A stretch of 64,000 nt of DNA from Providencia hangzhouensis. Its GTDB lineage: Bacteria; Pseudomonadota; Gammaproteobacteria; Enterobacterales; Enterobacteriaceae. Where the stretch lies: NCBI RefSeq assembly GCF_029193595.2, contig NZ_CP135052.1, positions 3,906,001-3,970,000 of the forward strand, given 5' to 3'. A model generated the notes under the pieces. It was not told the DNA's origin and searched no databases. It saw only the letters and a program-made list of their open reading frames with translations. Positions 17,716-27,408 of this stretch are shown here, piece after piece. The position numbers and the translations under genes were made by a program. Every line of letters starts with the position of its first letter. The stretch's first letter is position 1.

Positions 17716-18465
17716 ATGAGCAAACACATTATTGTTGTCACTGCGGCCTATGGGGCGCAAACCGTAAAACAATTAGGCGGCCAACAAGCCTTATTCGAAG
17801 TGATTCAAAACAGCCATGCAGATGGCGTGGAGATCCGCCAAGAGCTTTTGCTGCCGAATGATAGCCTGACGGATATTGCTGATAAGCTACAAGCAAGGCA
17901 ACTAAAAGCTGTTTATTCTATTCCTGATACCCTATTTCAACAACGAGCTCCTATCGCAATCACCAAATTACAAGGCTATTTCGAAGATGCCAAACAACTC
18001 AATGCACGCTTTTTAAAACTATCACTTGGTGAGCTACCTGAGTGCTATGACTTATCCGAAGTTATTGGTGTCATCAATCAATACACCACCCAATTAGTGA
18101 TTGAGAACGACCAAACAGAAGCCGGTGGTCATATTGCGCCTCTTGAACGCTTTTTTGCTGATGTCAAAACCCAGAATATGCCCATAAAAATGGCGTTTGA
18201 TATGGCGAACTGGCATTGGCATCGGGAAGATCCGTTAAAAGCCGCACATATTTTTGCTCCCCAAGTCGCTTACATTCACGTTAAAGCCTGCCAATTGCGT
18301 GACAACAAACGTGTTGCTGTAGCACTTGATGACAGCGATGGCACTTGGAAAGAAGTGCTAACCGCCCTACCGAATGACGTTCCTTGTGGTATCGAGTTTC
18401 CACTCGAAGGCGATGATTTACGTGCAGTCACTGAATACTATGTTTCTCTGTTAAAGACTTTCTAG
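17716..18465 (+). CDS. kguE: TIM-barrel epimerase/isomerase of the 2-ketogluconate operon
   Basis: A 249-residue protein of the AP-endonuclease-2-like xylose-isomerase TIM-barrel fold. Motifs include LVIENDQTEAGGH (strand with a metal-binding Glu), MAFDMANWHW, VAYIHVKAC and CGIEFPLEGDD. It is first in a four-gene set whose order matches Pseudomonas kguE-kguK-kguT-kguD, and I name it on that basis. The exact reaction of KguE is not well established; the fold suggests epimerisation or isomerisation of the keto-acid. AGAGGA precedes the ATG. Confidence 0.75.
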   Translation: MSKHIIVVTAAYGAQTVKQLGGQQALFEVIQNSHADGVEIRQELLLPNDSLTDIADKLQARQLKAVYSIPDTLFQQRAPIAITKLQGYFEDAKQLNARFLKLSLGELPECYDLSEVIGVINQYTTQLVIENDQTEAGGHIAPLERFFADVKTQNMPIKMAFDMANWHWHREDPLKAAHIFAPQVAYIHVKACQLRDNKRVAVALDDSDGTWKEVLTALPNDVPCGIEFPLEGDDLRAVTEYYVSLLKTF

Positions 18466-18486
18466 GTTAGAGGGAGAATTAATTTT

Positions 18487-19467
18487 ATGAAAAACCAATT
18501 AGATGTCGTAACTCTTGGTGAGGCCATGATGATGTTCGTCGCCACACAAACAGGGAAATTACATGAGGTCGAAAACTTTGTTCGCCGTGCCGCAGGGGCT
18601 GAACTCAACGTTGCTGTTGGCCTTTCACGCCTTGGGTTAAAAACGGGATGGATTAGCCGCTTAGGTAATGACTCTTTTGGGCGTTTTATCCAAGCCACAT
18701 TGGATAATGAATATATAGATACTCAATGTGTTACGGTAGATTCTCGTTACCCAACTGGCTTTCAACTCAAATCTAAAGCCGAAAATGGAACCGATCCCAT
18801 CGTAGAGTATTTTCGTCAAGGTTCTGCGGCAAGTCACTTAGATTTAACAGACTTTAATGAAGATTATTTTCTATCCGCACGCCATTTACATTTAAGTGGC
18901 GTGGCAGCAGCACTTTCACCCACCAGCTACCAACTGTCACTGCATGCCGCGAAATGGATGCGAAATGCAGGAAAAACACTATCATTTGACCCCAACTTGC
19001 GCCCTTCTCTATGGAAGAGTGAAACAGCGATGGTAGAACAGCTCAACCAACTCGCGTTCCAAGCTAATTGGGTCTTACCAGGCTTAAAAGAAGGCAAAAT
19101 TCTGACGGGCTTCGACCAATCCGAGTCTATTGCTGACTTTTACCTCGCTCAAGGTGTTGAAGCCGTTGTGATTAAAACCGGAGAACACGGCGCATATTAT
19201 AAAACTGCGGGTAACCAACAAGGTATGGTTCCTGCCGTGCATATTAAACAAGTCATTGATACCGTCGGTGCCGGCGATGGTTTTGCCGTTGGCGTCATTA
19301 GCGCCTTACTTGAAGGCTTAACACTACCGCAAGCTGTTGCAAGAGGTAATTTTGTTGGAGCTAGAGCCATTCAAGTTATAGGTGATAGTGAAGGCTTACC
19401 AACTCAAGCGCAATTGCAGCATGAAATGGCATTACTCTCCGCCACCACCACTAAAGCTGCATGTTAA
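18487..19467 (+). CDS. kguK: 2-ketogluconate kinase (PfkB family)
   Basis: A 326-residue ribokinase-family kinase. It has the N-terminal VTLGEAMMMF, the GAELNVAVGLSRLG signature that binds sugar, the central DPNLRPSLW and the C-terminal DTVGAGDGFAVG with the catalytic Asp. The nearest well-known relative is 2-keto-3-deoxygluconate kinase. In the kgu context it phosphorylates 2-ketogluconate to 2-keto-6-phosphogluconate. The gap from kguE is 21 bases and GAGGGAG precedes the start. A KDG kinase role cannot be excluded, but the downstream reductase favours the 2-ketogluconate route. Confidence 0.82.
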   Translation: MKNQLDVVTLGEAMMMFVATQTGKLHEVENFVRRAAGAELNVAVGLSRLGLKTGWISRLGNDSFGRFIQATLDNEYIDTQCVTVDSRYPTGFQLKSKAENGTDPIVEYFRQGSAASHLDLTDFNEDYFLSARHLHLSGVAAALSPTSYQLSLHAAKWMRNAGKTLSFDPNLRPSLWKSETAMVEQLNQLAFQANWVLPGLKEGKILTGFDQSESIADFYLAQGVEAVVIKTGEHGAYYKTAGNQQGMVPAVHIKQVIDTVGAGDGFAVGVISALLEGLTLPQAVARGNFVGARAIQVIGDSEGLPTQAQLQHEMALLSATTTKAAC

Positions 19468-19480
19468 AAGGAAATCGATT

Positions 19481-20761
19481 ATGACAATGAATACTCCAGC
19501 AGCGTCACGTTGGTGGCGCATCATGCCAATCGTGTTTATCACCTATAGCCTTGCTTATTTGGATAGAGCAAACTACAGCTTTGCCGCCGCTGCAGGTATC
19601 AACGCTGACTTAGGCATTACCAAAGGGATGTCGTCACTACTCGGCTCATTATTTTTCCTTGGCTATTTCTTTTTCCAAATACCAGGCGCTATCTACGCGG
19701 AAAAGCGCAGTGTCCGCAAACTGATTTTTGCCTGTATTTTTCTCTGGGGAATGTTTGCCAGCTTAACGGGAATGGTCAGTAATATCCCAATGCTAGTGAT
19801 TATTCGCTTTAGTTTGGGTGTCGTTGAAGCCGCCGTGATGCCAGCGATGCTCATCTATATCAGTAACTGGTTCACTCAATCAGAACGCTCACGCGCCAAT
19901 ACCTTTTTAATTTTAGGTAACCCAGTCACGGTGTTGTGGATGTCCGTGCTATCCGGTTATCTCATTCAAGCGTTCGGTTGGCGTGAAATGTTTATCATTG
20001 AAGGGGTTCCAGCGATTTTGTGGGCTTTTTTCTGGTGGAGAACAGCACGTGATAAACCAAGCCAAGTGAATTGGCTAAGCCAGACTGAAAAAGAGACATT
20101 AGATAAAATTCTCAGTGACGAACAGAAAAACATCAAACCTGTCCGTAACTACCGTGAAGCTTTTAAATCACGTAACGTGATTTTACTGTGCGCCCAGTAT
20201 TTTTGCTGGAGCATCGGTGTGTATGGCTTCGTACTGTGGCTGCCATCTATTATTCGTGGAGCATCTAACCTTGGGATGGTAGAAACAGGCTGGCTTTCTG
20301 CCGTTCCTTACCTTGCGGCAACCTTAGCGATGATCCTCGTATCATGGGCATCTGACCGTATGCATAACCGCAAACTATTCGTTTGGCCAATGCTTTTACT
20401 CGGTGCGATTTGCTTCCTCGGTTCGTACTTACTCGGTAGCACGAATTTTTGGTTCTCTTATACCTTATTAGTGATTGCGGGTGCAGCAATGTACGCCCCA
20501 TATGGGCCCTTCTTCGCTATCATTCCTGAAATGTTGCCAAAGAACGTTGCAGGTGGTGCAATGGCATTAATCAATAGTATGGGCGCATTAGGTTCATTCT
20601 TTGGTTCATGGTTTGTTGGCTATTTAAATGGAGCAACCGGTAGCCCAAGTGCTTCGTATATGTTTATGGGACTCGCATTATTAGCCTCGGTTTTCTTTAC
20701 CTTGATAGTCAAACCAAACCAAGAACAAAACAGTGATGTTGTCATCACGAAGCATGCTTAA
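19481..20761 (+). CDS. kguT: 2-ketogluconate MFS transporter (ACS family)
   Basis: A 426-residue major facilitator with 12 predicted membrane segments, of the anion:cation symporter family that takes up sugar acids. The family motif near the first loop is present as [18 protein letters not shown] place the start at the ATG at 19481 after AAAGGAAA; a longer in-frame start at 19382 lies inside kguK. The protein would bring 2-ketogluconate across the inner membrane with protons. It is 13 bases from kguK, and 10 bases separate it from kguD. Confidence 0.85.
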   Translation: MTMNTPAASRWWRIMPIVFITYSLAYLDRANYSFAAAAGINADLGITKGMSSLLGSLFFLGYFFFQIPGAIYAEKRSVRKLIFACIFLWGMFASLTGMVSNIPMLVIIRFSLGVVEAAVMPAMLIYISNWFTQSERSRANTFLILGNPVTVLWMSVLSGYLIQAFGWREMFIIEGVPAILWAFFWWRTARDKPSQVNWLSQTEKETLDKILSDEQKNIKPVRNYREAFKSRNVILLCAQYFCWSIGVYGFVLWLPSIIRGASNLGMVETGWLSAVPYLAATLAMILVSWASDRMHNRKLFVWPMLLLGAICFLGSYLLGSTNFWFSYTLLVIAGAAMYAPYGPFFAIIPEMLPKNVAGGAMALINSMGALGSFFGSWFVGYLNGATGSPSASYMFMGLALLASVFFTLIVKPNQEQNSDVVITKHA

Positions 20762-20771
20762 AAGGGATACT

Positions 20772-21746
20772 ATGAAACAGAATATTATTTTATATAAATC
20801 CATTCCTACGGATCAACTTGAACGGCTACAGCAACACTTTAATGTTACTGTATTTGATAGCGTTACACCTGAAAATCTCGCTAGCTTTAAACAAGCGTTA
20901 TCCCGCGCTGACGGCATTATCGGGGCCAGCTATCCTATCACGGCAGATGACATTGCCAATGCTCCGAATTTGAAAGCGGCATCGACCATTTCCGTTGGTG
21001 TCGATCAATTTGATATTGATGCAATGAATGCTAGAAAGATTGCATTAATGCATACACCTAATGTATTAACCGAAACCACCGCCGACACCATTTTTACGTT
21101 AGTGCTTTGCAGTGCACGCCGCATTATCGAAATGGCTGAGATGGTCAAAAATGGCCAATGGACTCAAAGTATTGGTGAAGATGCATATGGCAGTAATGTG
21201 AATGGGAAAACTATCGGTATTTTAGGCATGGGCCGCATTGGCTATGCCGTTGCCAAACGCGCTTATTTAGGCTTCGGGATGCCAGTTCTCTATTACAATA
21301 ACCATATCCACCCCGATGCAGAAACCCAACTTAAGGCACGTCGTTGTGACCTCGATACGTTGCTGGCAGAATCGGATTTTGTCTGTGTCGTGCTGCCATT
21401 ATCAGCGTCAACCGAAAAGTTGATCGGTAAAAATGAGTTGGCAAAAATGAAACCCAGTGCATTTTTGATCAACGGTTCAAGAGGCCGTATCGTCGATGAA
21501 GCCGCCCTGATCGATGCATTAGAAAGTGGCACAATTCGCGGGGCGGGTTTAGACGTGTTTGAAGTTGAACCCCTTCCAAGCAACTCTAAGCTACTCACGC
21601 TGCCAAATGTGGTTGCTCTGCCGCACATCGGTTCTGCCACCCATGAAACCCGTTACGCCATGGTCGAGTGTGCTGTTGATAACCTAATAGCCGCCTTAAA
21701 GGGCGACCTAAGCCAAAATTGTGTTAACCCTGAAATAGCAAAATAG
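20772..21746 (+). CDS. kguD: 2-ketogluconate (6-phosphate) reductase, D-2-hydroxyacid dehydrogenase family
   Basis: A 324-residue NAD(P)-dependent reductase of the GhrB/gluconate 2-dehydrogenase group. It has the Rossmann motif [16 protein letters not shown], the catalytic Arg in [10 protein letters not shown], the Glu in EVEPLP and the His in [12 protein letters not shown]. In this operon it would reduce 2-keto-6-phosphogluconate to 6-phosphogluconate, which enters the pentose phosphate or Entner-Doudoroff pathway. The ATG at 20772 follows AAAGGG; an upstream in-frame start at 20733 overlaps kguT and lacks a site. A stem-loop follows the stop. Confidence 0.85.
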   Translation: MKQNIILYKSIPTDQLERLQQHFNVTVFDSVTPENLASFKQALSRADGIIGASYPITADDIANAPNLKAASTISVGVDQFDIDAMNARKIALMHTPNVLTETTADTIFTLVLCSARRIIEMAEMVKNGQWTQSIGEDAYGSNVNGKTIGILGMGRIGYAVAKRAYLGFGMPVLYYNNHIHPDAETQLKARRCDLDTLLAESDFVCVVLPLSASTEKLIGKNELAKMKPSAFLINGSRGRIVDEAALIDALESGTIRGAGLDVFEVEPLPSNSKLLTLPNVVALPHIGSATHETRYAMVECAVDNLIAALKGDLSQNCVNPEIAK

Positions 21747-21753
21747 CTGGAAT

Positions 21754-21771
21754 GCCCTAATTTATTAGGGC
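21754..21771. terminator. Terminator after kguD
   Basis: GCCCTAA (21754-21760) and TTAGGGC (21765-21771) form a seven-base stem with a four-base loop, followed by TCTTTGGCTCTTT. It lies between convergent genes. Confidence 0.65.
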
Positions 21772-21789
21772 TCTTTGGCTCTTTAACCA

Positions 21790-22257
21790 TCAATGCGCAT
21801 GAGCGTGTCCCGGGCGAGCAACATTGCTTCGCTCACACTCGGTCAAAAATTGGATAGAATTCAGTTTACTGGTTGATGGCGCTAAATAATATAATCCGAC
21901 GGTTTTTTGACTGGGTGAGTATATCTCCAACATGCCATTGACATCAGAATAATAATCACCTTTATTTATCACGATGTTAAAATCTTTTATTTTCTCAACG
22001 CGTCGCTGTTCCGTACTTTTCACTAACGGATAACTCATATACTCATAGCCAACAAAATCAACGATATTAACCTGATTATTATTGAAAAAGACTTGTACCT
22101 TACTTGCACCCGTTGGAAAAATAAATTTGCCATTTCGCTCTAATGTGATGTGATTATAGCTTTGGTCAACTTGGCAGGTATATTCTTTGATACCGCTTCT
22201 GGTGCTACACCCCGCTAAAACAAGGCTAGCTAGCAATAATATCCCTATCTTTCTCAT
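21790..22257 (-). CDS. Small lipoprotein of unknown function
   Basis: A 155-residue predicted lipoprotein: the signal peptide ends in the lipobox LVLAGC with the lipidated Cys17, followed by STRSG, which suggests outer-membrane sorting. The mature part is mixed alpha/beta with several tyrosines and no domain I recognise. The last residues are GHAHAH, a small histidine cluster that might bind metal. It is transcribed toward kguD and sits before the PtxS-type repressor gene without an obvious link. I do not assign a function. Confidence 0.75.
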   Translation of the reverse strand: MRKIGILLLASLVLAGCSTRSGIKEYTCQVDQSYNHITLERNGKFIFPTGASKVQVFFNNNQVNIVDFVGYEYMSYPLVKSTEQRRVEKIKDFNIVINKGDYYSDVNGMLEIYSPSQKTVGLYYLAPSTSKLNSIQFLTECERSNVARPGHAHAH

Positions 22258-22381
22258 ATGTTCCCTATGCCCTCAAAATGGTTATAACATAATCTGCATA
22301 TCAGTATACATGCAACAAACCTTAAGCCAAATTGAGAAATAGTAACGAAATTTTAAGAACCGAATAACTTAGCCCCAAAGA

Positions 22382-23422
22382 CTACAATGTCGTCGATTTT
22401 CGGATCAGCAATTCCCCATTAAATAAATATTGCATTGGTGGCTTATCTGGGTTTTCAAGTTTTTCCAATAAGCACTCCACCGCTTTATGCCCCATTTCCG
22501 CTGTCGGCTGAGACACTGAGGTTACCCCTTGCCCAGCCAATGCCGCCCATTCGAGGTTATCGAAACTCAAAAAGCCAATATCCGTTCCCCAACGTAACCC
22601 TTGTTTATTCATGACATATGCCAACTGCAAAGTGAGCACTCCATTAGCGGCAACAATCACTTTGCGCATACCACGATGTGCAGTACAAAAATCGGCAACA
22701 ATGGCCTCTAATTTTGCAGGGTCAGGCAAGGTCACTTCATGAAATTCGCTTTGGATATGTTGATGGCTCTGCGATAACGCTTGAAAGGTCTGTAAGCGCT
22801 CTTGGCGTGCGCTGTTATACACAATGGGCTCAGTCACGAAGCAAATCGCTTCAAACCCTTGTTCAATCAGATGATTAAAGGCCATTTGTGCAGAAGCGGG
22901 GTTATCTAGCCCCACCATGTCACTGGGAAAATTGTCGATTTTTCTATCTAACAAGACGAAAGGTAGGGTGGTTTCTTTCAGCACTTCAATGAATTGTTCG
23001 TTAACACCCGCTGAATTTATGATAAGCCCATCAACGCGGTAACCTTTTAGCAATTGAATAAATTGGCATTCACGCTCAATGCTGTTATCTGCATTGCAAA
23101 CCACGGTCATGAAACCTTGTTTGATTGACTCGGCTTCTACCCCTTTTAATACTTCAACAGAGAATGGATTACCAATATCGGCAATAATCAAGCCAATCAA
23201 GCCTGTCCGCCCATGTTTCAAGCTGCGCGCCATTTGGTTTGGGCGATAGTTTAATTCACGAATGGCGCTTTCAATGCGTTGACGTAAATTATCAGAAAGC
23301 AAATGAAATTCACCATTCAAATAACGTGAGATACTGGTTTTCCCTGCCTGAGCTTTGGCAGCGACATCTTTGATCGTGGCAACTTTTTGCGTTTTCGGGG
23401 CCATAGCTTCAGGTTTTTCCAT
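22382..23422 (-). CDS. LacI-family repressor, likely PtxS-type regulator of kgu genes
   Basis: A 346-residue LacI/GalR regulator with an N-terminal helix-turn-helix at about residues 16-65 (TIKDVAAKAQAGKTSISRYLNG) and a periplasmic-binding-type ligand domain (GLIGLIIADIGNPFSVEVLKG onward). It lies next to kguEKTD and the palindrome at 17638-17659 has the form of a LacI-family site, so control of that operon by 2-ketogluconate is likely. The ATG at 23422 is chosen; an in-frame ATG six codons later is also possible. I saw no matching palindrome in front of this gene, so autoregulation is not evident. Confidence 0.85.
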   Translation of the reverse strand: MEKPEAMAPKTQKVATIKDVAAKAQAGKTSISRYLNGEFHLLSDNLRQRIESAIRELNYRPNQMARSLKHGRTGLIGLIIADIGNPFSVEVLKGVEAESIKQGFMTVVCNADNSIERECQFIQLLKGYRVDGLIINSAGVNEQFIEVLKETTLPFVLLDRKIDNFPSDMVGLDNPASAQMAFNHLIEQGFEAICFVTEPIVYNSARQERLQTFQALSQSHQHIQSEFHEVTLPDPAKLEAIVADFCTAHRGMRKVIVAANGVLTLQLAYVMNKQGLRWGTDIGFLSFDNLEWAALAGQGVTSVSQPTAEMGHKAVECLLEKLENPDKPPMQYLFNGELLIRKSTTL

Positions 23423-23465
23423 TCTCTAGAAACATCACCAAGAGGTTATCTTACTCGAATAAGCA

Positions 23466-24437
23466 TCATTTTACTTGTGGTATTGCGTTAACTTGCTGTT
23501 TTAACCATTGAATAAAAATATCCGCCTTCGGGTTTCGTTTATCATTTAGCATCGCAAAATAGTGGCGCTGTTGGCACTTCAGCGAAATATCACCAAATGG
23601 CATTACTAGTTCTTGGCGCTTTAAGCGTTTTTCAACCAATTGTTTACGTCCCATCGCCACACCGGCATGGTTCATTGCGGCAACAATCGCTAAATCAGAG
23701 CGATCAAAGCATAGGTTTCGGCGATGAGGAAACAAGGTTAATTGGTAATGTTCACTCCACGCCTTCCATTCATCATAATCAGAGTTACTGCTCCAAGCTT
23801 GTCTATCATGTAGCAAAGTACAATTTTTCAATTGATGAATATTATTAAGCAAATCATGTTGTTTAGCATATTGCGGGCTACAGACCGGAACAATTGACTC
23901 TGACATTAAATCTTCACAATATAAATTGGGCCGAGTGATATCATCATAATAAATAGCAATATCAATGCCATAGCCACGAAAGTTAACGTCATCGTTGCCC
24001 GTTAATAGATTTAACTGAATTGAGGGATATTGGTTAGCAAAATCCGCAATTTTGGGAATTAACCAGCACTGGGCGATGGATGGTCGTGAATACACCGTAA
24101 GTTCACCCGAGATTTCTTGGTTTTTGATATCAATAATTTCTTGGTTAATATCATCCAAATTTTTGCGTAGTGCCCAATAAATTCGCTCACCATCAATCGT
24201 CAGCTCAATACGCCGATGAAAACGCTCAAATAATTTAAAACCTAACTCCCCTTCTAACGTATTAATTCGGTGGCTAACTGCACTGGGTGTTAATGCCAAC
24301 TCCTGTGCCGCTAATGCAAAAGAGCTATGCCGTGCTGCTGCTTCAAAGGTATGTAGGCGCGATAGCTGATAACTTGATAGCCGTTTATTCCATTGAATAA
24401 ATCCAGATTGCTCAAATTGATTGAAATTTTCTGACAT
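23466..24437 (-). CDS. dsdC: LysR-type activator of D-serine genes
   Basis: A 323-residue LysR regulator: the helix-turn-helix spans about residues 15-72 (FEAAARHSSFALAAQELALTPSAVSHRINTLE) and a substrate-binding domain follows. The N-terminus and the position, divergent from dsdX and dsdA, identify it as DsdC, which activates dsdXA when D-serine is present. The ATG at 24437 has GGAGG eight bases upstream; an in-frame start at 24458 does not. LysR activators bind between divergent promoters, here the 217-base gap. Confidence 0.92.
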   Translation of the reverse strand: MSENFNQFEQSGFIQWNKRLSSYQLSRLHTFEAAARHSSFALAAQELALTPSAVSHRINTLEGELGFKLFERFHRRIELTIDGERIYWALRKNLDDINQEIIDIKNQEISGELTVYSRPSIAQCWLIPKIADFANQYPSIQLNLLTGNDDVNFRGYGIDIAIYYDDITRPNLYCEDLMSESIVPVCSPQYAKQHDLLNNIHQLKNCTLLHDRQAWSSNSDYDEWKAWSEHYQLTLFPHRRNLCFDRSDLAIVAAMNHAGVAMGRKQLVEKRLKRQELVMPFGDISLKCQQRHYFAMLNDKRNPKADIFIQWLKQQVNAIPQVK

Positions 24438-24532
24438 CAACGCCTCCAATAAAAACAACGATACTCAATGATTTCTACAATACCCTTTTTAAGATGAATT
24501 TAGATGACCCAAAGACGCTACTCTCCGTTTTA

Positions 24533-24548
24533 TATGACTAATATCACA
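24533..24548. promoter_or_regulatory. Candidate CRP site in the dsdC-dsdX promoter region
   Basis: TATGACTAATATCACA matches the CRP consensus TGTGA-N6-TCACA at nine of ten positions with correct spacing. CRP control of dsdXA is known in Escherichia coli. The site is about 107 bases before the dsdX start. Confidence 0.65.
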
Positions 24549-24654
24549 CCTTTGAGTTAATTTAATTCATCTAAAGCTCGTGTTTCATCGTTTGTCACCA
24601 CTGAATATTTATTATCCAATAGAAAAACAATAACAAGATGATCAGAGGTAGGAT

Positions 24655-25992
24655 ATGGACTCTACAATGTGGATGATTGGTACTTTAGTTATCAGTATTT
24701 TACTAATCATCGTTTCAATTATTAAATTTAAGTTTCATCCCTTTTTAGCACTTTTACTCGCCAGCTTCTTTGTCGGTATCTCCATGCAAATGAATCCATT
24801 GGAGATGGTCAACGCTATCGAAAATGGCATTGGGGGTACACTTGGTTTCTTAGCTGCCATTATCGGGCTAGGAACTATTCTTGGAAAAATGATGGAAATC
24901 TCCGGGGCAGCAGAGCGAATTGGGGTGACATTACAAAAAAGCCGTTGGTTGACTCCCGATGTCACCATGGTACTCATTGGGTTAATCTGCGGTATCACCC
25001 TGTTTGTTGAGGTCGGTGTGGTGTTACTGATCCCACTCGCATTTTCCATTGCCAAAAGAACCAATACTTCATTATTAAAGTTAGCGATCCCATTGTGTAC
25101 TGCGCTGATGGCCGTCCATTGCATCGTACCGCCACACCCTGCTGCTCTATTTGTCACAAATGAATTAGGTGCTGATATTGGTACGGTGATTGTTGCAGGG
25201 TTAGCCGTAGGCCTAGTCGCATCATTAGTCGGCGGGCCACTGTTCCTCAAATTCTTAGGTGACCGCTTACCGTTTAAAACTGTGCCAGAAGCGTTCTCAG
25301 ATCTTGAGGTACGTGAAGAAAAAGACTTACCTTCTTTAGGTGCGACACTGTTCACGGTGTTATTGCCAATTGCCCTCATGTTAATCAAGACTGCCGCTGA
25401 CTTGAACATGAGCAAAGATAGCCAGTTATTTACCCTCTTACAGTTTATTGGTAACCCAATAACCGCTATGTTTATTGCCGCTTTTGTCGCTTATTACATG
25501 TTAGGGATCCGACGTAACATGGGTATGAGCGTATTACTCAGCAAAACCGAAGAGAGTTTTAGCTCAATCGCTAATATTTTATTGATTATCGGTGCGGGCG
25601 GGGCATTTAACGGTATCTTAAAAGGCAGTGGACTGAGCGATTCCTTAGCGATGGTGTTATCTGGTATTGATATGCACCCAATTTTACTGGCTTGGCTAGT
25701 CGCCATTATTCTTCATGCCGCTGTCGGTTCTGCCACCGTTGCGATGATGGGCGCAACGGCGATTGTTGCTCCGCTAATGCCAATGTACCCACACATTAGC
25801 CCAGAAATTATGACATTAGCCATTGGCTCAGGCGCAATTGGCTGCACTATCGTCACTGATTCATTGTTCTGGTTAGTCAAACAGTACTGTAATGCGACTT
25901 TAGCCGAAACATTCCGTTTTTATAGTGTCGCCACGTTGATTGCGTCTTTCGTCGCGCTGGCCGGGACTTTTGCACTTTCATTTGTGATTTAA
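24655..25992 (+). CDS. dsdX: D-serine permease (gluconate-symporter family)
   Basis: A 445-residue inner-membrane transporter of the GntP family, the same length as Escherichia coli DsdX, with about 12-14 hydrophobic segments. It imports D-serine with protons. Conserved blocks include FHPFLALLLASF, GFLAAIIGLGTILGKMMEISG, LCTALMAVHCIVPPHPAA and ILHAAVGSATVAMMGA. It lies 12 bases before dsdA. The divergent LysR gene and the adjacent ammonia-lyase confirm the substrate over gluconate. Confidence 0.93.
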   Translation: MDSTMWMIGTLVISILLIIVSIIKFKFHPFLALLLASFFVGISMQMNPLEMVNAIENGIGGTLGFLAAIIGLGTILGKMMEISGAAERIGVTLQKSRWLTPDVTMVLIGLICGITLFVEVGVVLLIPLAFSIAKRTNTSLLKLAIPLCTALMAVHCIVPPHPAALFVTNELGADIGTVIVAGLAVGLVASLVGGPLFLKFLGDRLPFKTVPEAFSDLEVREEKDLPSLGATLFTVLLPIALMLIKTAADLNMSKDSQLFTLLQFIGNPITAMFIAAFVAYYMLGIRRNMGMSVLLSKTEESFSSIANILLIIGAGGAFNGILKGSGLSDSLAMVLSGIDMHPILLAWLVAIILHAAVGSATVAMMGATAIVAPLMPMYPHISPEIMTLAIGSGAIGCTIVTDSLFWLVKQYCNATLAETFRFYSVATLIASFVALAGTFALSFVI

Positions 25993-26004
25993 AAGAGAGT
26001 AATT

Positions 26005-27339
26005 ATGACTCAGATAAATGTTGATAAGTTAATTGCTGACTACCCTTTAGTTCAGGACTTAATCGATTTAAAGCAAATTGCGTGGTTCAACCCAAAGGTC
26101 ACGACGACGCAAGCGGGTTTGCCTTATGTCGGGCTAACCATTGAAGATGTTCAAGATGCAGAAGCGCGCTTAAACCGCTTTGCGCCTTATTTGATGAAAG
26201 CGTTTCCAGAAACTCAAGCGACACAAGGGATTATTGAATCTGAAGTTATCGATATTCCCAACATGCAGGCCGCGCTGGAAAAACGGTATCAAACGCCAAT
26301 AACAGGGAAAATGTTACTGAAAAAAGATAGCCACCTACCAATTTCAGGCTCAATCAAAGCCCGCGGAGGCATCTATGAGGTTTTAACCCATGCAGAAAAA
26401 TTGGCTTTAGCAGCAGGTTTATTATCAACAGATGATAATTATGAGATTTTAATCTCTGAACAATTTCGTCAATTCTTTAGCCAATACCGCATCGCGGTGG
26501 GCTCAACCGGTAACCTTGGCATGTCCATCGGCATTATGAGCGCTAAACTTGGCTTTAGCGTCAGCGTGCATATGTCCGCAGATGCCAGACAATGGAAAAA
26601 AGACAAATTGCGTTCACATGGTGTAAATGTTGTGGAATATGAGCAAGATTACAGCATCGCCGTTGAACAAGGCCGTAAAGAAGCAGAAAAAGACCCAAAC
26701 TGCTTTTTTATTGATGATGAAAACTCCACGACCCTATTTCTTGGCTATGCCGTCGCAGGCCTTCGTCTAAAAAAACAATTTGTAGAGCAAGGGATTACAG
26801 TGGATAACGACCACCCGCTATTTGTCTATTTACCTTGTGGTGTTGGTGGTGGCCCCGGTGGCGTTGCTTTCGGGTTAAAACTCGCCTTTGGGGATGCCGC
26901 CCATTGCTTATTTGCAGAACCAACGCATTCACCTTGTATGTTGTTAGGAGTACATACCGGGTTACATGATGGCGTGTCAGTTCAAGAGATTGGTATCGAT
27001 AATATCACTGCCGCTGATGGCCTTGCCGTTGGCCGCGCATCCGGTTTTGTGGGGCGCGCGATGGAGCGGTTGATTGATGGTTATTACACTATCGATGATA
27101 GCGAAATGTATAACCTGTTAGGCTTACTCAACCAGACCGAATCTATTAAATTAGAGCCTTCGGCCTTGGCGGGTATGACTGGCAGTGTGCATGTCACGCA
27201 AAACACAGATTATTTGCAATCCAAATCACTCACGCCTAAGCAACTGGCCAACGCAACACATCTGGTATGGGCAACAGGTGGCGGTATGGTACCCGCAGAT
27301 GAGATGCAAAAATATTTATCACAAGCCAATCTAAGTTAA
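26005..27339 (+). CDS. dsdA: D-serine ammonia-lyase
   Basis: A 444-residue PLP enzyme that splits D-serine into pyruvate and ammonia. The cofactor lysine is Lys118 in SGSIKARGG, the same number as in Escherichia coli DsdA. The phosphate-binding loop is GVGGGPGG, and GSTGNLG is also present. It detoxifies D-serine, which inhibits growth, and allows its use as carbon and nitrogen, useful in the urinary tract where D-serine is abundant. A strong terminator follows the stop. Confidence 0.96.
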   Translation: MTQINVDKLIADYPLVQDLIDLKQIAWFNPKVTTTQAGLPYVGLTIEDVQDAEARLNRFAPYLMKAFPETQATQGIIESEVIDIPNMQAALEKRYQTPITGKMLLKKDSHLPISGSIKARGGIYEVLTHAEKLALAAGLLSTDDNYEILISEQFRQFFSQYRIAVGSTGNLGMSIGIMSAKLGFSVSVHMSADARQWKKDKLRSHGVNVVEYEQDYSIAVEQGRKEAEKDPNCFFIDDENSTTLFLGYAVAGLRLKKQFVEQGITVDNDHPLFVYLPCGVGGGPGGVAFGLKLAFGDAAHCLFAEPTHSPCMLLGVHTGLHDGVSVQEIGIDNITAADGLAVGRASGFVGRAMERLIDGYYTIDDSEMYNLLGLLNQTESIKLEPSALAGMTGSVHVTQNTDYLQSKSLTPKQLANATHLVWATGGGMVPADEMQKYLSQANLS

Positions 27340-27353
27340 CAATTAACATGTTC

Positions 27354-27390
27354 AAAGCCCTCCTCACGTTAAATGATATGAGGGCTTTTT
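27354..27390. terminator. Intrinsic terminator after dsdA
   Basis: AAAGCCCTC (27354-27362) pairs with GAGGGCTTT (27380-27388), followed by TT. The inner sequence contains a further partial stem. It lies between the convergent dsdA and M42 peptidase genes and has T- or A-rich flanks on both sides. Confidence 0.8.
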
Positions 27391-27408
27391 ACCATCAGCC
27401 GCAAATTA

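Noticed and set aside
24735..25415. 226-codon minus-strand ORF opposite dsdX
   Set aside because: A shadow of the dsdX reading frame; no family match or ribosome-binding site.
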